Made by a program: the position numbers and the translations under genes. Positions 12,439-24,526 of a stretch of DNA of 64,000 nt are shown piece by piece. The notes under the pieces are model-generated. The model had not been told where the DNA came from and searched no databases. It worked only from the letters and a program-made list of their open reading frames with translations. Origin of the DNA: Hedera helix (taxonomy: Eukaryota > Streptophyta > Magnoliopsida > Apiales > Araliaceae); contig OX359275.1 in the NCBI GenBank assembly GCA_947179155.2, forward strand, positions 4,488,501 through 4,552,500. The letters are read 5' to 3'. Position 1 is the first letter of the stretch. Every line of letters starts with the position of its first letter.

Positions 12439-12840
12439 GTGCCTCTGGCACTACCTTCTGCCGCCAGCAACCCTAATCCTAACCGCTGTTATACACCAAA
12501 ATCAGAAATCCTCAAAATCAAAATCAAAGACAATTATCGGCAACCCATAGTCCGAAAACCCGAGAATAACGAAAAGAAAAGTAGAAGCAATCAAGCGCAG
12601 CGACTAAGCAAGAAGCCGACATACCTGAAAGCCAAGTCGCCGAAATCGTCGCCGGCTGTCGAAGTCACCGACGCCTCCTCCCCCCGACGAAGCTGCTTCC
12701 CCGGTAGAAACCGCCCCCTACGAAGTCACCGGTTTCTGGACGGATGAGTTTGGAGGAGAGGAAGAGGAAGATGGGTTTGGAGGAGAGGAAGAGGAAGATG
12801 TCGCTCAACGAATGAAAGAGACTGATTCTTCGTGCTGTTA
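12439..12840 (+). pseudogene. Unrecognised coding-like fragment with probable frameshift
   Basis: This GC-richer island stands out from its AT-rich surroundings. One frame from 12439 gives an Ala/Pro/Asn start, then a basic Lys/Arg/Ser-rich stretch to about 12675. After a run of six C near 12676-12681 the better frame changes by one base and reads an acidic part with SPVETAPYEVTGFWTDEFGG, Glu-Asp runs, then a stop near 12840. Amino-acid bias on both sides of the C run suggests one former ORF of about 130 codons. A 27-bp unit is duplicated at about 12746-12799. I do not recognise the family. It could be a gene remnant or a first exon. Confidence 0.4.
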
Positions 12841-12849
12841 AAAGAGAAA

Positions 12850-13510
12850 ACAACGAAGAGTCAGATTTATCCTATTTTTTGGACGGTCCGAATCAAATGT
12901 TGAGGTGAGCGGGAGTTTTTTAGATTTCAAATTCACTTGCATTTTATTAGTATATATATATATATATATATATTCTCATCAGTTCCAAAATTAAAAACAA
13001 AATTTTATCAACTACAAGCTAACCGTTCAAGTGAATTAATGAAATTTTAAAAATTAAGAAAATTTGTCTTAATCGTTCATAAAGTTAATACTAAATTTGC
13101 ACAAGAGTATGTAATATATTGGAATTCCCTTTTAATAGGACTCGTTCATTTTGCTACTTTTAAACCATTTGATCTATACCTTTGACTTTGAGCAGCTTAT
13201 GAACTCTAAATTTGTTTATAATATATTCTTAAAATTAAATTATAATATTATTATAAGTTGTCAAATATTATTAAAATTTTAAAACTTATCATATTGTGCG
13301 CAATCAAGAAAAAAAGTTAAATATTTAAATAGGAGTTTCAAAATATAGATAAATATGTGACACAACTTCATAAAAGAATAATTAACTTTTTTTCTCTTTT
13401 AATAATATAGGTAAATAAATAAATAAATTTAATAAATTATTGTTAAAATATACTTTATTTAAACGAATAAAATTCTAATATTGATAGGAACTTCAAAAAC
13501 CCCAAAATTC
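12850..13510. other. AT-rich spacer
   Basis: Contains a TA microsatellite (about 12951-12972) and AT-rich unique sequence. No gene or structured element is visible. Confidence 0.5.
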
Positions 13511-13514
13511 TAAA

Positions 13515-14181
13515 ACATCTTTATTAGGGTTGAGAGCCGAGAGGCTCATTGGCGATACAGATCTCTAATCCCTTCCTCCTTCGTAATCTTTCTCTCCTCC
13601 AAAATCCTCAGGTGTCCTACTTTCGTTTCCTCTAATTATTATCTGCGTGAAATATCTGATTAATCTGTTTAAGTTGGGATTTTTTTTTATTGAAAATCAA
13701 TAGTATGATTCCGTAATTTTATAAATGAATGATCTTCTAATCTTTTGGATGATCCTCCATAACGTCATATTTATTTGAATGAAATTCGGATTGTTGATAG
13801 TTTTTTTTTATACCTCATATTTATTTGAATGAAATTCAGATTGTTGATAGCTTTTTTACGAAAAAAGTCATTATATGAATGATTAACAGTAGAACAGTGG
13901 TTAATAGTAATTTGTGTTTTTATTTTTTTACCCGTATACTATTTTTAAGCTCCAAATCATGAAAACCTGGCTCCCCATTCTTGAAATTTTTAACATTTAG
14001 ATTTTAAAGGCTCAAATTATTTGCTTTTCGTACTTCAATTTTCTCTTAAAATCTCTAAATTTACATTCTGTCTCATTTAATTTGATGCTTTTATTGGATT
14101 TATTTCTTTTAGGCTGCGCAGTTCATGGATTTTATTTGTAGTTTTTAACATGAATTTGTTGTTAGAGAGGGTTTTTTTTGA
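13515..14181 (+). promoter_or_regulatory. 5' leader of OB-fold gene with probable 5' UTR intron
   Basis: A pyrimidine-rich exon-like stretch (about 13530-13610, ending CCTCAG/GTGTCC) is followed by AT-rich sequence up to an acceptor TTCTTTTAG at 14112, giving a probable leader intron of about 500 bp. Inside the intron a block around TATTTATTTGAATGAAATTC is duplicated (about 13768 and 13820). If 14112 is the acceptor, two upstream ATGs lie in the leader: a very short ORF at 14123 and one at 14151 that overlaps the main start out of frame. A later acceptor would remove them. Confidence 0.45.
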
Positions 14182-17180
14182 ATGGCTGACCAGAAGAAGA
14201 AAGAACCTGTCTTCTCCAAGGTCAATGAACTTCGTCCCTTAGCTGATGGGCTTAACCTCACTTTAAAGGTTGTTAGCTCAAAGATGGTAATGCAGAGAGG
14301 CCAAGGACGTCAAATGCGTTTTGCTGAATGCTTGGTTGGTGATGAGACTGGAATGATTATCTTCACAGCCAGAAACGATCAGGGTATGGTTCATTTTTCT
14401 GAATTTAAAGTTGGATAATTGTTGAAGTTCCTCGTAAGCATTCCATCCAGACTGGAATGATTTTAAGTCTTTTGTTTAATTTCTTTACAATTCTTGATCA
14501 GTTGATTAGAGATTTGAACTTTAAAGCGTGGTTTTTGTGGATCATATAGTAAAATATTTGTAAATGATGTAGGTTTTTGTAAATCTACTTTGAGAGCTAT
14601 TAAGGTAATCAGAGGTGACTGACAGCGAGTTTGGATGACTGAAAAAAACTACTAATTATGGGTAAGAAGCAAGGTTCATTTATAAATTGGTGAACTAGAG
14701 AATCCAGTTCATTATGGATTTGAATTTGGGCAATGATTTGCCAGGGATTCGATCGGTACCAAATCAAAGAATTTTGACCCAAAAAATTAATCCTGTTTGG
14801 ATTCATGTACATGAGATTCGTGATGGGATTCGTTTTCGTGGTTCGAGAGGGGCAACTTTGTATTTTTTTCAAACAAAAAAAAATGAATAACTATGGATTC
14901 AAAGTTGATATACAAGTTTTAGGGAGATTGTTAATGTTTATGACTTTGTCTTTTATGACTTTGTTTTCAATTTTCCATTTTAACATGTTTATTGATTATT
15001 GTCTATGACTTTATGTTTGTTACGTGCTATATATATTTGTAGAACCATGAACTTTACATTGTTTAGGATGGTTGTTTTTGTCATGTAATATTTGTTTTCT
15101 TGAAAATGTTTACTTTTTGTTATATATATTATTGGAATTGAAATCTTAGGTTGTGTTTGATAAAACTGAATATTAAAATCTAAAGAATTTAGACATCTGA
15201 ATAATGTAGAGCATTTGTCTAAAATTGTATCTGAATGAAAAAATAATTTTTGGTAATTAATTTTTCCAAAATGTCTGAATAACAGTATTTTAGCATTTTA
15301 ACTCTCTGAACAGTTTAAGTAAAATTGTTTGATAATCAAAAAGGTCTAAATAGTATTTTAAATATATATTTATAATATTTTGACCACAATATGATGAAAC
15401 AAAATGTATCAAGTCCAATTAAAACATCAACATAGCATAATAATTCATATGTCCTGTATAATCTGTAAAAAAATCAGTTTTATTGAAGAGGTTTTATAAT
15501 CCGTAATAATTCGTAATTACGTATAACCTCTTCAATAATCCATAATAATTATTATGCCCCTTCTTCCCCAAACCCTAATCCATCTCAACTGCCGTCCGAT
15601 CTCCCTCCGACGAAACCCTCATCCACTTCCTTCAATTACTGGGATGAAGATGAATTTGAAGGCTTGCCTTTAGAAACACCCCCGGAACTAGTCCAAATTA
15701 CTGAAAATGCCACTAATGCTGAAAATGATGAAAAAGCCCAAATCGAATATTGTAAAGGGTCCTAGATCTTATACGATTGAGATCGTTTGTGTCGCTTTCT
15801 TAATTATGTTTTCGATCAATTATTTTACTGGTAGGAAAGAAAATGAGAATCTTGCATTGGCTTGGGCGGTGAAATTTTTCACTAAAGACTCTATTTTTGA
15901 AAAGAAATTTAGTTTGTTGGGTGTGGGGAATGGTGAGGACTCGCCTTTGTTGATGAAAGAAGGGCAAAATGTGTTTAAGTTTTATGCTAGTGGAAGGAGA
16001 ATTTGTCAGGGGTGGTTGGCAACAATGGAGCTTGAGAGTCGGCATGATTTGATATCGAGATTGTATAATTTGGTTGTGCCTTGTAGGGATGAGATTAGTT
16101 TTGAGGTTCATATGAATGATGATGCAATGGATAATGTGATTTTTGCCTTGGCTAAGAAGGTGGCAAAAACCATGTAGAAGGAGGAGAGGGATCTTCAGAG
16201 GTTTGCGAATTTGGTTTTGCCACTAAGTAATAGGAAGTGGGTTGTGGTGGATTTTGGAGTTGTTTAGGAGCCGAAGGAGGTTGGTGGAGATTTGATCACA
16301 GACACTGTGCTTGAATTATTGAAGAGGTTACACATAATAATAATTTTTGAAAAGTGAATTTGCTAGAATTCAATTTAATAATCCGTAATAATAATTTATA
16401 AAAGAGAGATTTAGTAATATTGAAGAGGTTATTTGTGTCTAGAAAAAATTCAGTTTTATTCAAATGTACCTCTAAATGATTTAGAATTATATTTTTCTCT
16501 TACCGATTAAGAGACAATAAGAGGCAAAAAAATTTACTAAACAACTATAGCCTCTGACCGAATTAGATGTACATCTATTAAGAGGTATTTGGAGGTAATC
16601 AAACACCACCTTAATGCATGTGTGTGTATATGTATATGAATAAAATTATCTATATTTTAATATGCATGAATCCTCGTCTAACTTGAATCCCCCATTTTTG
16701 AGATTTTGCCGCGCTGCCGAATCCCTGTTTGGTAAACCAGAATCCTTCCCAACTACGTATTTCTTATATTTATGGTTTCCAGGTAGTTGCACAAGTGTTT
16801 CCGTATAATTCCTGAGAGGCAGTTTGATATTGGAAAGGGTAACATTCTACTTGCATTGCACTGTGCTTACAACTGTGCCTCCATTTCATATGTGATGGAG
16901 TAATATTTTGTTAACCTCGTGCAGTCATACTTGCACAAAATTGAGTTTCTCATCTTTAGTTGTACACTGATAAGATGTCTTGTGTCCAGTGGACTTGATG
17001 AAAGAGGGTGCTACTGTAATCCTGCGCAATGCAAAAATTGACTTATTCAAAGGATCAATGAGGCTTGCGGTGGACAAGTGGGGACTTGTTGAAGTCACTG
17101 AGCCGGCCAGCTTTTCTGTTAGGGAAGATAACAATGTGTCCCTGATTGAGTTTCAGCGAATTGATGTTGTTGAGGAGTGA
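14182..17180 (+). CDS. OB-fold nucleic-acid-binding protein, At4g28440-like (SOSS-B/RPA-like fold)
   Basis: Small single-domain OB-fold protein of the plant At4g28440 family, a fold shared with ssDNA-binding proteins of the SOSS-B/RPA type; its cellular role is poorly defined. Exons are 14182-14383 and 16990-17180, joined in frame through a split GTG (Val) codon; introns follow GT-AG. The product has 130 aa: MADQKKKEPVFSKVNELRP, then KVVSSKMVMQRG and AECLVGDETGMIIFTARNDQ (exon 1), and LRNAKIDLFKGSMRLAVDKW and VEVTEPASF (exon 2). Family members are somewhat longer, near 150 aa. The 2606-bp intron contains the Harbinger-like insertion at 15149-16610. An AATAAA is at 17213-17218. No defect is seen in the coding exons. 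Confidence 0.88.
15149..16610. mobile_element. PIF/Harbinger-like non-autonomous element carrying a gene copy
   Basis: The ends are inverted: left GGTTGTGTTTGATAA, right (reverse complement) GGTGGTGTTTGATTA. Both are flanked by TTA (15146-15148 and 16611-16613), the target duplication typical of PIF/Harbinger and Tourist elements, whose ends often read GG..TGTTTG. Inside, the motif TTGAAGAGGTTA recurs near 15483 (+), 15522 (-), 16320 (+) and 16421 (+), as subterminal repeats would. The centre holds a retrogene fragment (15556-16316). No transposase is present, so it would need one in trans. It sits in the intron of the OB-fold gene. Class assignment rests on ends and TTA only. Confidence 0.65.
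15556..16316 (+). pseudogene. CCDC47/DUF1682 homologue, intronless broken copy (5' part)
   Basis: The translation matches the plant CCDC47-like family (DUF1682), ER membrane proteins with one transmembrane helix. It shows an acidic stretch YWDEDEFEGLP, then SYTIEIVCVAFLIMFSINYF (membrane segment), then KDSIFEKKFSLLGVG, MKEGQNVFKFYASGRR and SRLYNLVVPCRDEISFEV. A frameshift lies between about 15715 and 15760. In-frame stops are TAG at 16175-16177 and 16265-16267. Homology stops abruptly after DLITDTVLELL at 16316, so the C-terminal coiled-coil part is absent. No intron interrupts the match although a plant gene of this kind would normally be split, which points to a reverse-transcribed copy, later carried by the surrounding element. 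Confidence 0.8.
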
Positions 17181-18848
17181 CTTCTGAACAGGTTTCACTC
17201 CTACCCAATAAGAATAAAAACAATCCGAAAAAGCTTAACAGAGTGCATAGATTGTGTAGAATAGTGTTAAATTAAAAACAGCAGGATGCTAAAACTTTCT
17301 GTGATTTATAGAACTCAGTTTTGTTATTTGAATTACTGTGATTAACATGATGCAGTCCAGTTGCTTCTAGTGGATTCACCCCAATATGTTTCTTGAATGT
17401 TGGATGAAGTTTCTTCTACTTTCGAACTAATTTGGTAGAAAGTAATTTTACATTAAGATTTCAGATAATTGACGTTTTTATTGATTCTTTTGTTTATACG
17501 ATCATGTTAAAGGCCATTGAGACTTGTACAAGGGTGTTTAGTGAACCTAGAAAAGATGATTAACTATTAAACTTCGTTAAACACTTTTTTTATTCTGTTA
17601 TTTAAGGTAAACAGAACTTGGGACCATAGGTATGTAGGGTAACATTTTTAGCATAGGTAGTAAATATGTTAGATTAGTGTACAGTGTTAATTAGTGTTTT
17701 CAAATTATTGAATACGTATCTAATTGTTTTATTTTCCTATTCATTTGGCTACCATAAACTCGTTCTAATATGTGAGCATAAATATGTTCTCTTTTCTTTA
17801 CTTTTTTAGGAGATTAGAACACGGAAAGAAGGTTGAGGTCTTCTAGATAAAATTGTAAGGGTATATTTGGAAATGGAAAGGATAAAGTAAATTTTAAAAT
17901 ATTTATTAGAGTTATTTTGATTATTTTTATAGTATATCTAAATCGTTGTTGATTTTAGAATTTTTAGAAGTAGATATATAGAATTATTTTCACTAATAGT
18001 TTTTTTTTTCCCACCCTTTTTCCCAAGTGAATCCTAAAAGAAATGTAACGTTTTCTTCTAAATAAGTTGCTATATTAACAAGCTTGTGCAAAGCACATAT
18101 AAATTTTAAAAATTACAAATTTTAGAAATAACATATTTAAGTGAATATTTATAATAATAATAATAATAAAAATGATGATGCTTACATTTTCATCTAATAA
18201 AATAATATTGATGTTGATAATCATTTTTGTACAAGAAGATCATCACTCTTAAAAATTACTTGGTGTTAAGAGAATGAGAGATTGTTGATCCATATTAAAT
18301 TTGTAAAAATTTTGGATGTAATTTGGTGTATAGTAAGAGTCCTATTTATAATATAAATGAGATAATTTTATATTAATTAGGTTCATAGATTAAAAAAATT
18401 AAAGGTCAAATACTATAAAATATACATCTTTGGTAAGTTCAACAGTAAAAATTAAATACAATATAAATAATAATATTAATAAAAAAGGTACATTAAATGT
18501 TTAATAATAAAGCCAAAAATAAAAACTCAAAGATTTTGCATGTTGAATGCTAAAACAAAACACAAAAAACTCTTGAACTAAGTTGAAAAAAAAAATTAAC
18601 AATTATTTTTATTAAACTTAAACTCGAGATCTACCAAAATAAATTATTTTTATTTTATTTTATTTTTATACTGATTTCATATTCGTAATAGCAATTACCG
18701 TAAGTATTAAATTCAAAAATAAAAGAAATTTAGGACCTTAAAAAAATTTCTTTTCCGGAAGTTTAAAACTAAATACTTAAAGACACCCAAGAAGTTTCGG
18801 AGAGAGGCAGGAAAGAACTTGCCAAGAAGAGAAATATGGTCGAGTGCG
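17181..18848. other. 3' UTR of OB-fold gene, then AT-rich intergenic sequence
   Basis: After the poly(A) signal at 17213 no coding sequence is visible. An AAT microsatellite is near 18151-18172. The rest is AT-rich and shows no recognisable element. Confidence 0.5.
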
Positions 18849-19543
18849 AATGGTGAAAATGATACTGAATCAAATTGAACAGTATTTTATTCATTTTTTA
18901 TTTGATTTTTTTTTTTAAATTATATAAATTCGTACTCGAATTCGAATAAAATTTTATAATCTTTGCTCATATTTGGAATTGACGCGTTTCTTGTACTCGA
19001 GCTCGATTTTACTCGACACGTTATTTAGTCAAATTACTCGCGAACATTTGAGATATACACAAATCACAACTGAAACATTTATATTATGATGATACAGATA
19101 AAATTAACTCAGTCGATTATTTGAAATAATTTAAATTTAAACTATTCAAATTAGATCTCCAGTCTTGTAAAAAATCAATAAGATGATATTACAACTTTTA
19201 AATTAATTGATGGACATGTACAGTAAATATAAAAAGCTCTTCCACTTATTAAAGTATGTGAAAAAATTAATTATTGAATTTTATATATTAAATAAATTGA
19301 GTATATTTCATACTATAGACAAGTAAGTATCAATAAACTTGTATTGAGTAGGAATCAGTGATGTATAAAAAATTTGATACTTTAAATAAATGAATAATAG
19401 GCGGCTCATATTCTACTCGTATAAGTTTTCGAGTATCAAAATTTATTTGAATTCGACTCGTTTAAGTATCAAATTCGAATCTCACTCGAATTTTTCGAGT
19501 TGATTTCAATGCAGGTTTCAAATTGAGTTAATTTTCAACCCTA
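18849..19543. mobile_element. Possible hAT-like non-autonomous element with CTCGA-rich interior
   Basis: The two sides carry imperfect inverted sequence: left GGTGAAAATGATACTGAATC, right (reverse complement) GGTTGAAAATTAACTCAA. Near both ends many CTCGA/TCGAG/CTCGAATT motifs occur (18928-19030 and 19410-19505), as in a common type of plant hAT-like MITE. Possible 8-bp duplications (GAGTGCGA and AATTGCGC) match at only 5 of 8 positions. There is no transposase. Confidence 0.4.
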
Positions 19544-19631
19544 ATTGCGCAAAAGGGTTTGAAGATTTTTCAAGAAAATTAGCTCCAAAAACCCGTCCCC
19601 GAGAAATGAAGAGCTAGAAATTGAGAGTTTA

Positions 19632-19685
<54 letters not shown>
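19632..19685. repeat. ATT/TTA microsatellite at left edge of Tat-like element
   Basis: About 18 copies of ATT end exactly at the TG start of the 5' LTR. The same trinucleotide begins directly after the 3' LTR at 45511, so it is probably the insertion target. Confidence 0.9.
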
Positions 19686-20228
19686 TGTTGGGATATAATT
19701 ATTTGGGCTTGGTTAGGATGTAACCCAGTTATTTTTATTACATGACCCGGATCCGGTGTTGGTTTATTTATAATTGAATGATGGGTCATGCCTTGTGTCA
19801 GCCCGCTTCAATTTATTTTGGCAGCTTGTTTAAAGGAATAGTCAAAGTCCATATTGAAATAAAATTGAATTTCCTTATTTAGAAGGGATAATGAGATTTA
19901 ATTTGGTAAGAATTCAATCAATCATTTATTGAAGTTGTAAGGCTATTCGGAAAAGGACTTCTATTCTTAATTGGTCTCAGGTGAACATAATATCTATAAA
20001 TACAGTCATATGTAAGGATCACGGTAGATATAACTTTATATACAGAATTTAATTATTTTCTAGCAGTTTAATTCCCTCCATTGTTATCCTTTTTGACCAG
20101 AACTTAATCTCACACTACAGCTATCCCCTGACGACCCAAGCCGTTAGGCTCATCAGTGTGACTATCAATTGTGCAGGTTGTTCGTACTTTTGGTGGTTTC
20201 GGCGGGCTTATAAAATTTTGCGTTAACA
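19686..20228 (+). repeat. 5' LTR of nested-host Tat-like element
   Basis: Starts TGTTGGGATATAATT and ends GCGTTAACA at 20228 (543 bp). A TATA-like CTATAAATA is at 19994-20002 and is kept in the 3' LTR at 45298. Many substitutions separate the two LTRs, so the insertion is old. Confidence 0.88.
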
Positions 20229-20250
20229 TTAGCACTAGAAGGAGGGCCTT
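20229..20250 (+). promoter_or_regulatory. Candidate primer-binding site of Tat-like element
   Basis: TTAGCACTAGAAGGAGGGCC directly follows the LTR end, which is where a tRNA primer would pair. I could not assign a tRNA with confidence. Confidence 0.4.
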
Positions 20251-21846
20251 GATAAATTATGTTCAAAAAATCACTTGGTAATTGTTTTAGTAGAGTTTCA
20301 ATCGGAGTACATGTTGAATCAGGGAGATAAAGTGGTTGAGCAGGTAGGTTCATCGACAGTACCGCCAGCTTTAAACGTTCGCGGTTCAGTGAAGGACAGG
20401 TTGGGTCCATCAACCAAAATGCGTCAGTCAGTGGCAATGCAATCAGCACCATTAAGGAATCGATTGTTTACTCCTCCCAATTCAACAATCCCAAATTTAC
20501 ATATGAGAGGAGCAAACAATCGGTCCTCAACTCGACAAGATTGGGACAAATAGTCAAGCAGGCAGGATCAGCAGGAGACAATTAGGAGGCAGAGAATATG
20601 GAGAGCTGAGGACGCAATGGAGGCTTTGTGCCTACAACAAGAAAATGGAGTGCTCTTCTATCTGAGCTAAAGAAGTAGGATGATGATGACCTTCCTACTA
20701 CCATAAAAGGGTTACGAGAGGTTACACCACAAAGCGGTAGCAGGCGAGGGAGTGTAGATGATCCTCCCACATTGTAGTAGGGGACGAATTCAAGATGACG
20801 TTATTCCGATGAGACAAGGCAAGCAAATCAGGATGATATAAGGAGGGGAGAAAAAAGGCTAGCGCATAATAGGGATAACGAAACTACTCATTCAAATCCC
20901 ACCCAACGAAGATGGACTAAGCCCCCACTTGGCGATCGAGATTATGTTGATACAAGGAGAGGGGATACAAGGCAAGCTCAATCCTTGGACCAAGTTAGGG
21001 ATCAGCGTGACTGAACACCTCGACAAGAAATCCCCGATCTTATTTTGTAACGAATAGCGGAGTTGGAGCGGAAGCTTGCGAAAATGTAGTCGGATTTGAA
21101 ACCTTGAGACCTAAAGTCTCCCTTTTCGCCTTCTATTGACCAGGATAGGGTTGTTTCGAACAAAAAGTTGCCACCTTTAGAGATGTACGATGGCACCGAA
21201 AACCCGTATGATCATACATATTCCTATCAAAACGTCATGGATTACTTCAATCATTCTAAAGTTGGGGTGTGCAAAATCTTTGTCACTACGTTAAAGAAGT
21301 TAGCAAAGTAATGGTTCATGTCTACCCCCGAACTGTATTAATTCTTGGGAAGAGGTGTGCAGTAAGTTTCATGATCGGTTCGGGAGTAATAAAAGAAGTG
21401 TAAAGCTTATGGCTTCTCTAATGTAGATCAAATATAGGGCCAATGAGACCTTGAGTCAATATGTTCAGAGGTTTAGGAAAGCGGTTGGCACGGTTATTGA
21501 TCTTAACATAAATAAGGCCTTGGGTTTATTCACTTCGAGTTTGGATGTCGGAAGGTAACAGAAGCTTATGAAAGACATTATATTCAAACCTTCGAAGGAT
21601 TTGTCGGGTGCCTATGAACGAGCGGAGAATTTCATTGCAATAGAGGAGGCTATGGTGAACCTTAACTATAATTCAAAATCGACTGATTGGTCCAGAAAAA
21701 ATAAAGTCAAACCAGAGATATGGGATCGGATCAGACTGAAGGTGAATCCCTCTCATCCTGACAAGCCACCCCTTTGGCCGAAGCAGGAGACCAAGGTGTA
21801 TACTTCCTTAAATACTATCATGGTTCAAATTTTGGAGGATATTTGA
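20250..21846 (+). pseudogene. Gag region of Tat-like element, broken
   Basis: Gag forms the particle that packages element RNA. Conserved capsid pieces appear after a degenerate N-terminal part: LPPLEMYDGTENPYDH near 21170, a following VMDYFNHSK segment, then IKYRANETLSQYVQRFRKAV near 21425 and SGAYERAENFIAIEEAM at 21605-21655. The last piece reads openly from 21568 to 21846 and ends TSLNTIMVQILEDI. Stops and frameshifts are frequent, several at positions where Gln or Trp codons would be expected. The sequence stops matching just after 21846, where an LTR-like fragment takes over; zinc knuckle, protease and RT are not found. Confidence 0.75.
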
Positions 21847-21849
21847 TGA

Positions 21850-24526
21850 TTGGTATTTGTACCTATTTATTGAATACTTTTGGACTTGATAATTTATGAA
21901 TTCTTTAGCATTTTAGTTAGTTTTATATGTTTTTCTGTTATTATTGTAAAATATTAGTTTTATGTGTGTTATTTATATTTTAGGTAATTTATATTATTTC
22001 TATATATTTTAGTTATTCTCATTTGATTTTTGTAAGAAAATATAGCTGAAAGGGCATTTTAGTAAAATCTGCACATATGTAATCTTTCTAAATAAAAATA
22101 GTCAACGATACTATCACTTTTAACTGTTAAAATACCCGATGGTAAATGAATAGTAACATACGATATTGTACAGTAGCACACGGTATTACACAGTAGCACA
22201 TTGTATTACACAGTGTTTCATATTATTGAGCTAATAAAGTGGCTATTGTACTATATTGACTTTATTGAACCAATAATTGTCACATGCACAATAATTCATA
22301 TTATTGAACTGATAATTGTCACAGTAACATATGTACAGTAATTCACATTATTGAATCAATAATTTTCATTACACAGTAACGTGCTCTTTCTTTTACTTAT
22401 TTTTTGCATTATTGATATCTCTATTATGATGTTGATTAAACTGTTGTATTTCATTATTAGTTGATTTTTCTGCTTATCTAACTCAGAAAGCCAACTATAC
22501 TGCATTTATAACAATTAGTCATAATAATGAATAATTGTGAATTATTGTTGAATAATTGAATTGATAAAGTTATTTATTTTTATTATAATAATTTATATAA
22601 AGTTATTTACTTTATATAAATTATGTAAAGTAAATTATTTTATTATGATAAATCATATAAAGTTATTTATTTTTATATATAAAGTTAATTGATTTATATA
22701 AAATTAGTTGTTTTATATATAAAGTTAGTTGATTTATAAAGTTAGTTGTTTTATATATAAAGTTAATTGAATGATATAGATTAAAGGAAATTTAAAATGA
22801 ATGGTATAGATTAAAGATATGTTAATAATTATAGAATTTGAAATGAACGGTGTAGATTAAAGATGATTTTTAAATAAATGGTTTAGATTAAGGAAATCTT
22901 AAGAGATGAAATAAGTGGTATGGATTAAACATTATCTTGAAATATAGGATTTGGATTAAATTAGGAAATCTTGGTTTATAATAAGATTTTTGGCTATAAA
23001 TAGAGGCCTTAACTTAAAGATTTTTCATAAAACTTCCTTACTTATTCTTTTTTTCACTATCTAAATATTACTTTGTGTAAGTTATCTTTGAGTGTGCTAA
23101 AACCATCTTGAGTATTTGTGAAGATCTGTAGGTGTATGAGTACTGTTCAAGTAAGTCCTTTTATAAAAGTTATATAAGCAACCACACACATCACACAGTA
23201 TTTATAAATCTTCCTTTAAAAGATTTATTTTGAAAAGCTTTATTTGAAAGATTTATTTTGAAATATTATTTTCTTTCAAAAACTATATTAAAGTTATTTT
23301 ACTTTATTCTATCAAATCACTTTTGATGATTTCATATGAATTGGTATACACCATAAAATTATATGTGGTAGTTACTAATTAAATTATAAATATATAGGTT
23401 GATCAACTTCATATCCAGTCGCATGTTAAGGTAAGGGATATCATCTTTTTCATCTTCTATCATTCAAACTTACTACGGTAAGTGGTATCATTCTTTTCAT
23501 ACTTTTAACTTACTATGGTAAGTAATATTTGGTAAAGTTTTCTAAAATGATTATATGTTCCTTAATCGTTTGCGCTTCATCTAATATCATTTCAATTGAA
23601 CCTTCCTATTTTTCTAAATCTTTCTATTGAACTTTAACCGTTATTCTGAACTGTGGATCTTGAATATCATTCTTGAATTTGAGTTCATATCGTGTTGACA
23701 ATTTGAACATTAGTTGAATCTGCACAAAGTACATTATAAACTATCGATATTTATTGATCATTCTGTTTCTTCTGTTCATCAATTATATCACTGTTGTTGC
23801 GAATATCTGTGGCCTGAGGCACAAATGATAGGATAAATGCGATATAATTGTTATGTGTCTTTTAAGGCACGTGGTGAATGTTCTTTTTGGCCTGGGACAA
23901 AGAAGAACTGTTGTTTGGTATGATTATAACCAAAGGCTGAAGACTGGTATGATCATGACCATTGGTGTTATATTTAAATATCTTTGGCCCGTAGTGCAAA
24001 GATGAACTGTTGATTTGCATGATTATGATCAGAAACTGTGAATTTATATTATCATGACTACTGGTGTTTAAGATGATAAAAATAGATGATATTTTTCTTA
24101 AAAAGAGAAGCTAGTGAACATCATAGTCTACATGATTCTTCTAATGGATTGCTCATTCCGCTGCTATTATTTATCTAAAACTTGTTGTTTATTGTATTCT
24201 ATCAAGAACTCAACTGTTAAAGGCTATGATAATTTACTCATTGTTATCTTAGTCATGATATTTTTTACTAGGTTAATTGAGCTCACCCTTTCTTTTTTGT
24301 TCCATTGTTCTTTAGAAAATGAGAGAATAAATGGGTCTAGCCGAGAAATGGAGTGAATGTCCGAGAGATAGTTATAGTAGTCTTCATATGTTGTATATAG
24401 TGTGACAATAATAATGATGACTTAGTTGTGTATTATTGAGTTATGTATTTCTGTTATATGTACTGTTTGTATTAATTACCATATATTTTATGGCGTCTCA
24501 AATTGGGTTATGTAGGCCCAGATTTG
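21850..24526 (+). repeat. Truncated LTR related to the chromovirus family, nested
   Basis: From about 22080 the sequence follows the plus-strand LTR at 41631-44170: shared GTCAACGAT..ATCACTTTTAACTG (22100), the 23100 region before GTTCAAGTAAG, GAGCTCACCC near 24280, and GGCGTCTCAAATTG..GGCCCAGATT at the end. The normal LTR start TGTAAGACCCC and the end GTCACA are both missing, and 21850-22080 does not match. The left side abuts gag and the right side abuts integrase, so the fragment probably marks a deletion that removed PR, RT and RNase H. The left border is uncertain by about 200 bp. Confidence 0.65.

Noticed and set aside
20229..20248. Naming the tRNA primer of the Tat-like element
   Set aside because: The sequence after the 5' LTR did not match a tRNA 3' end that I can recall with certainty.
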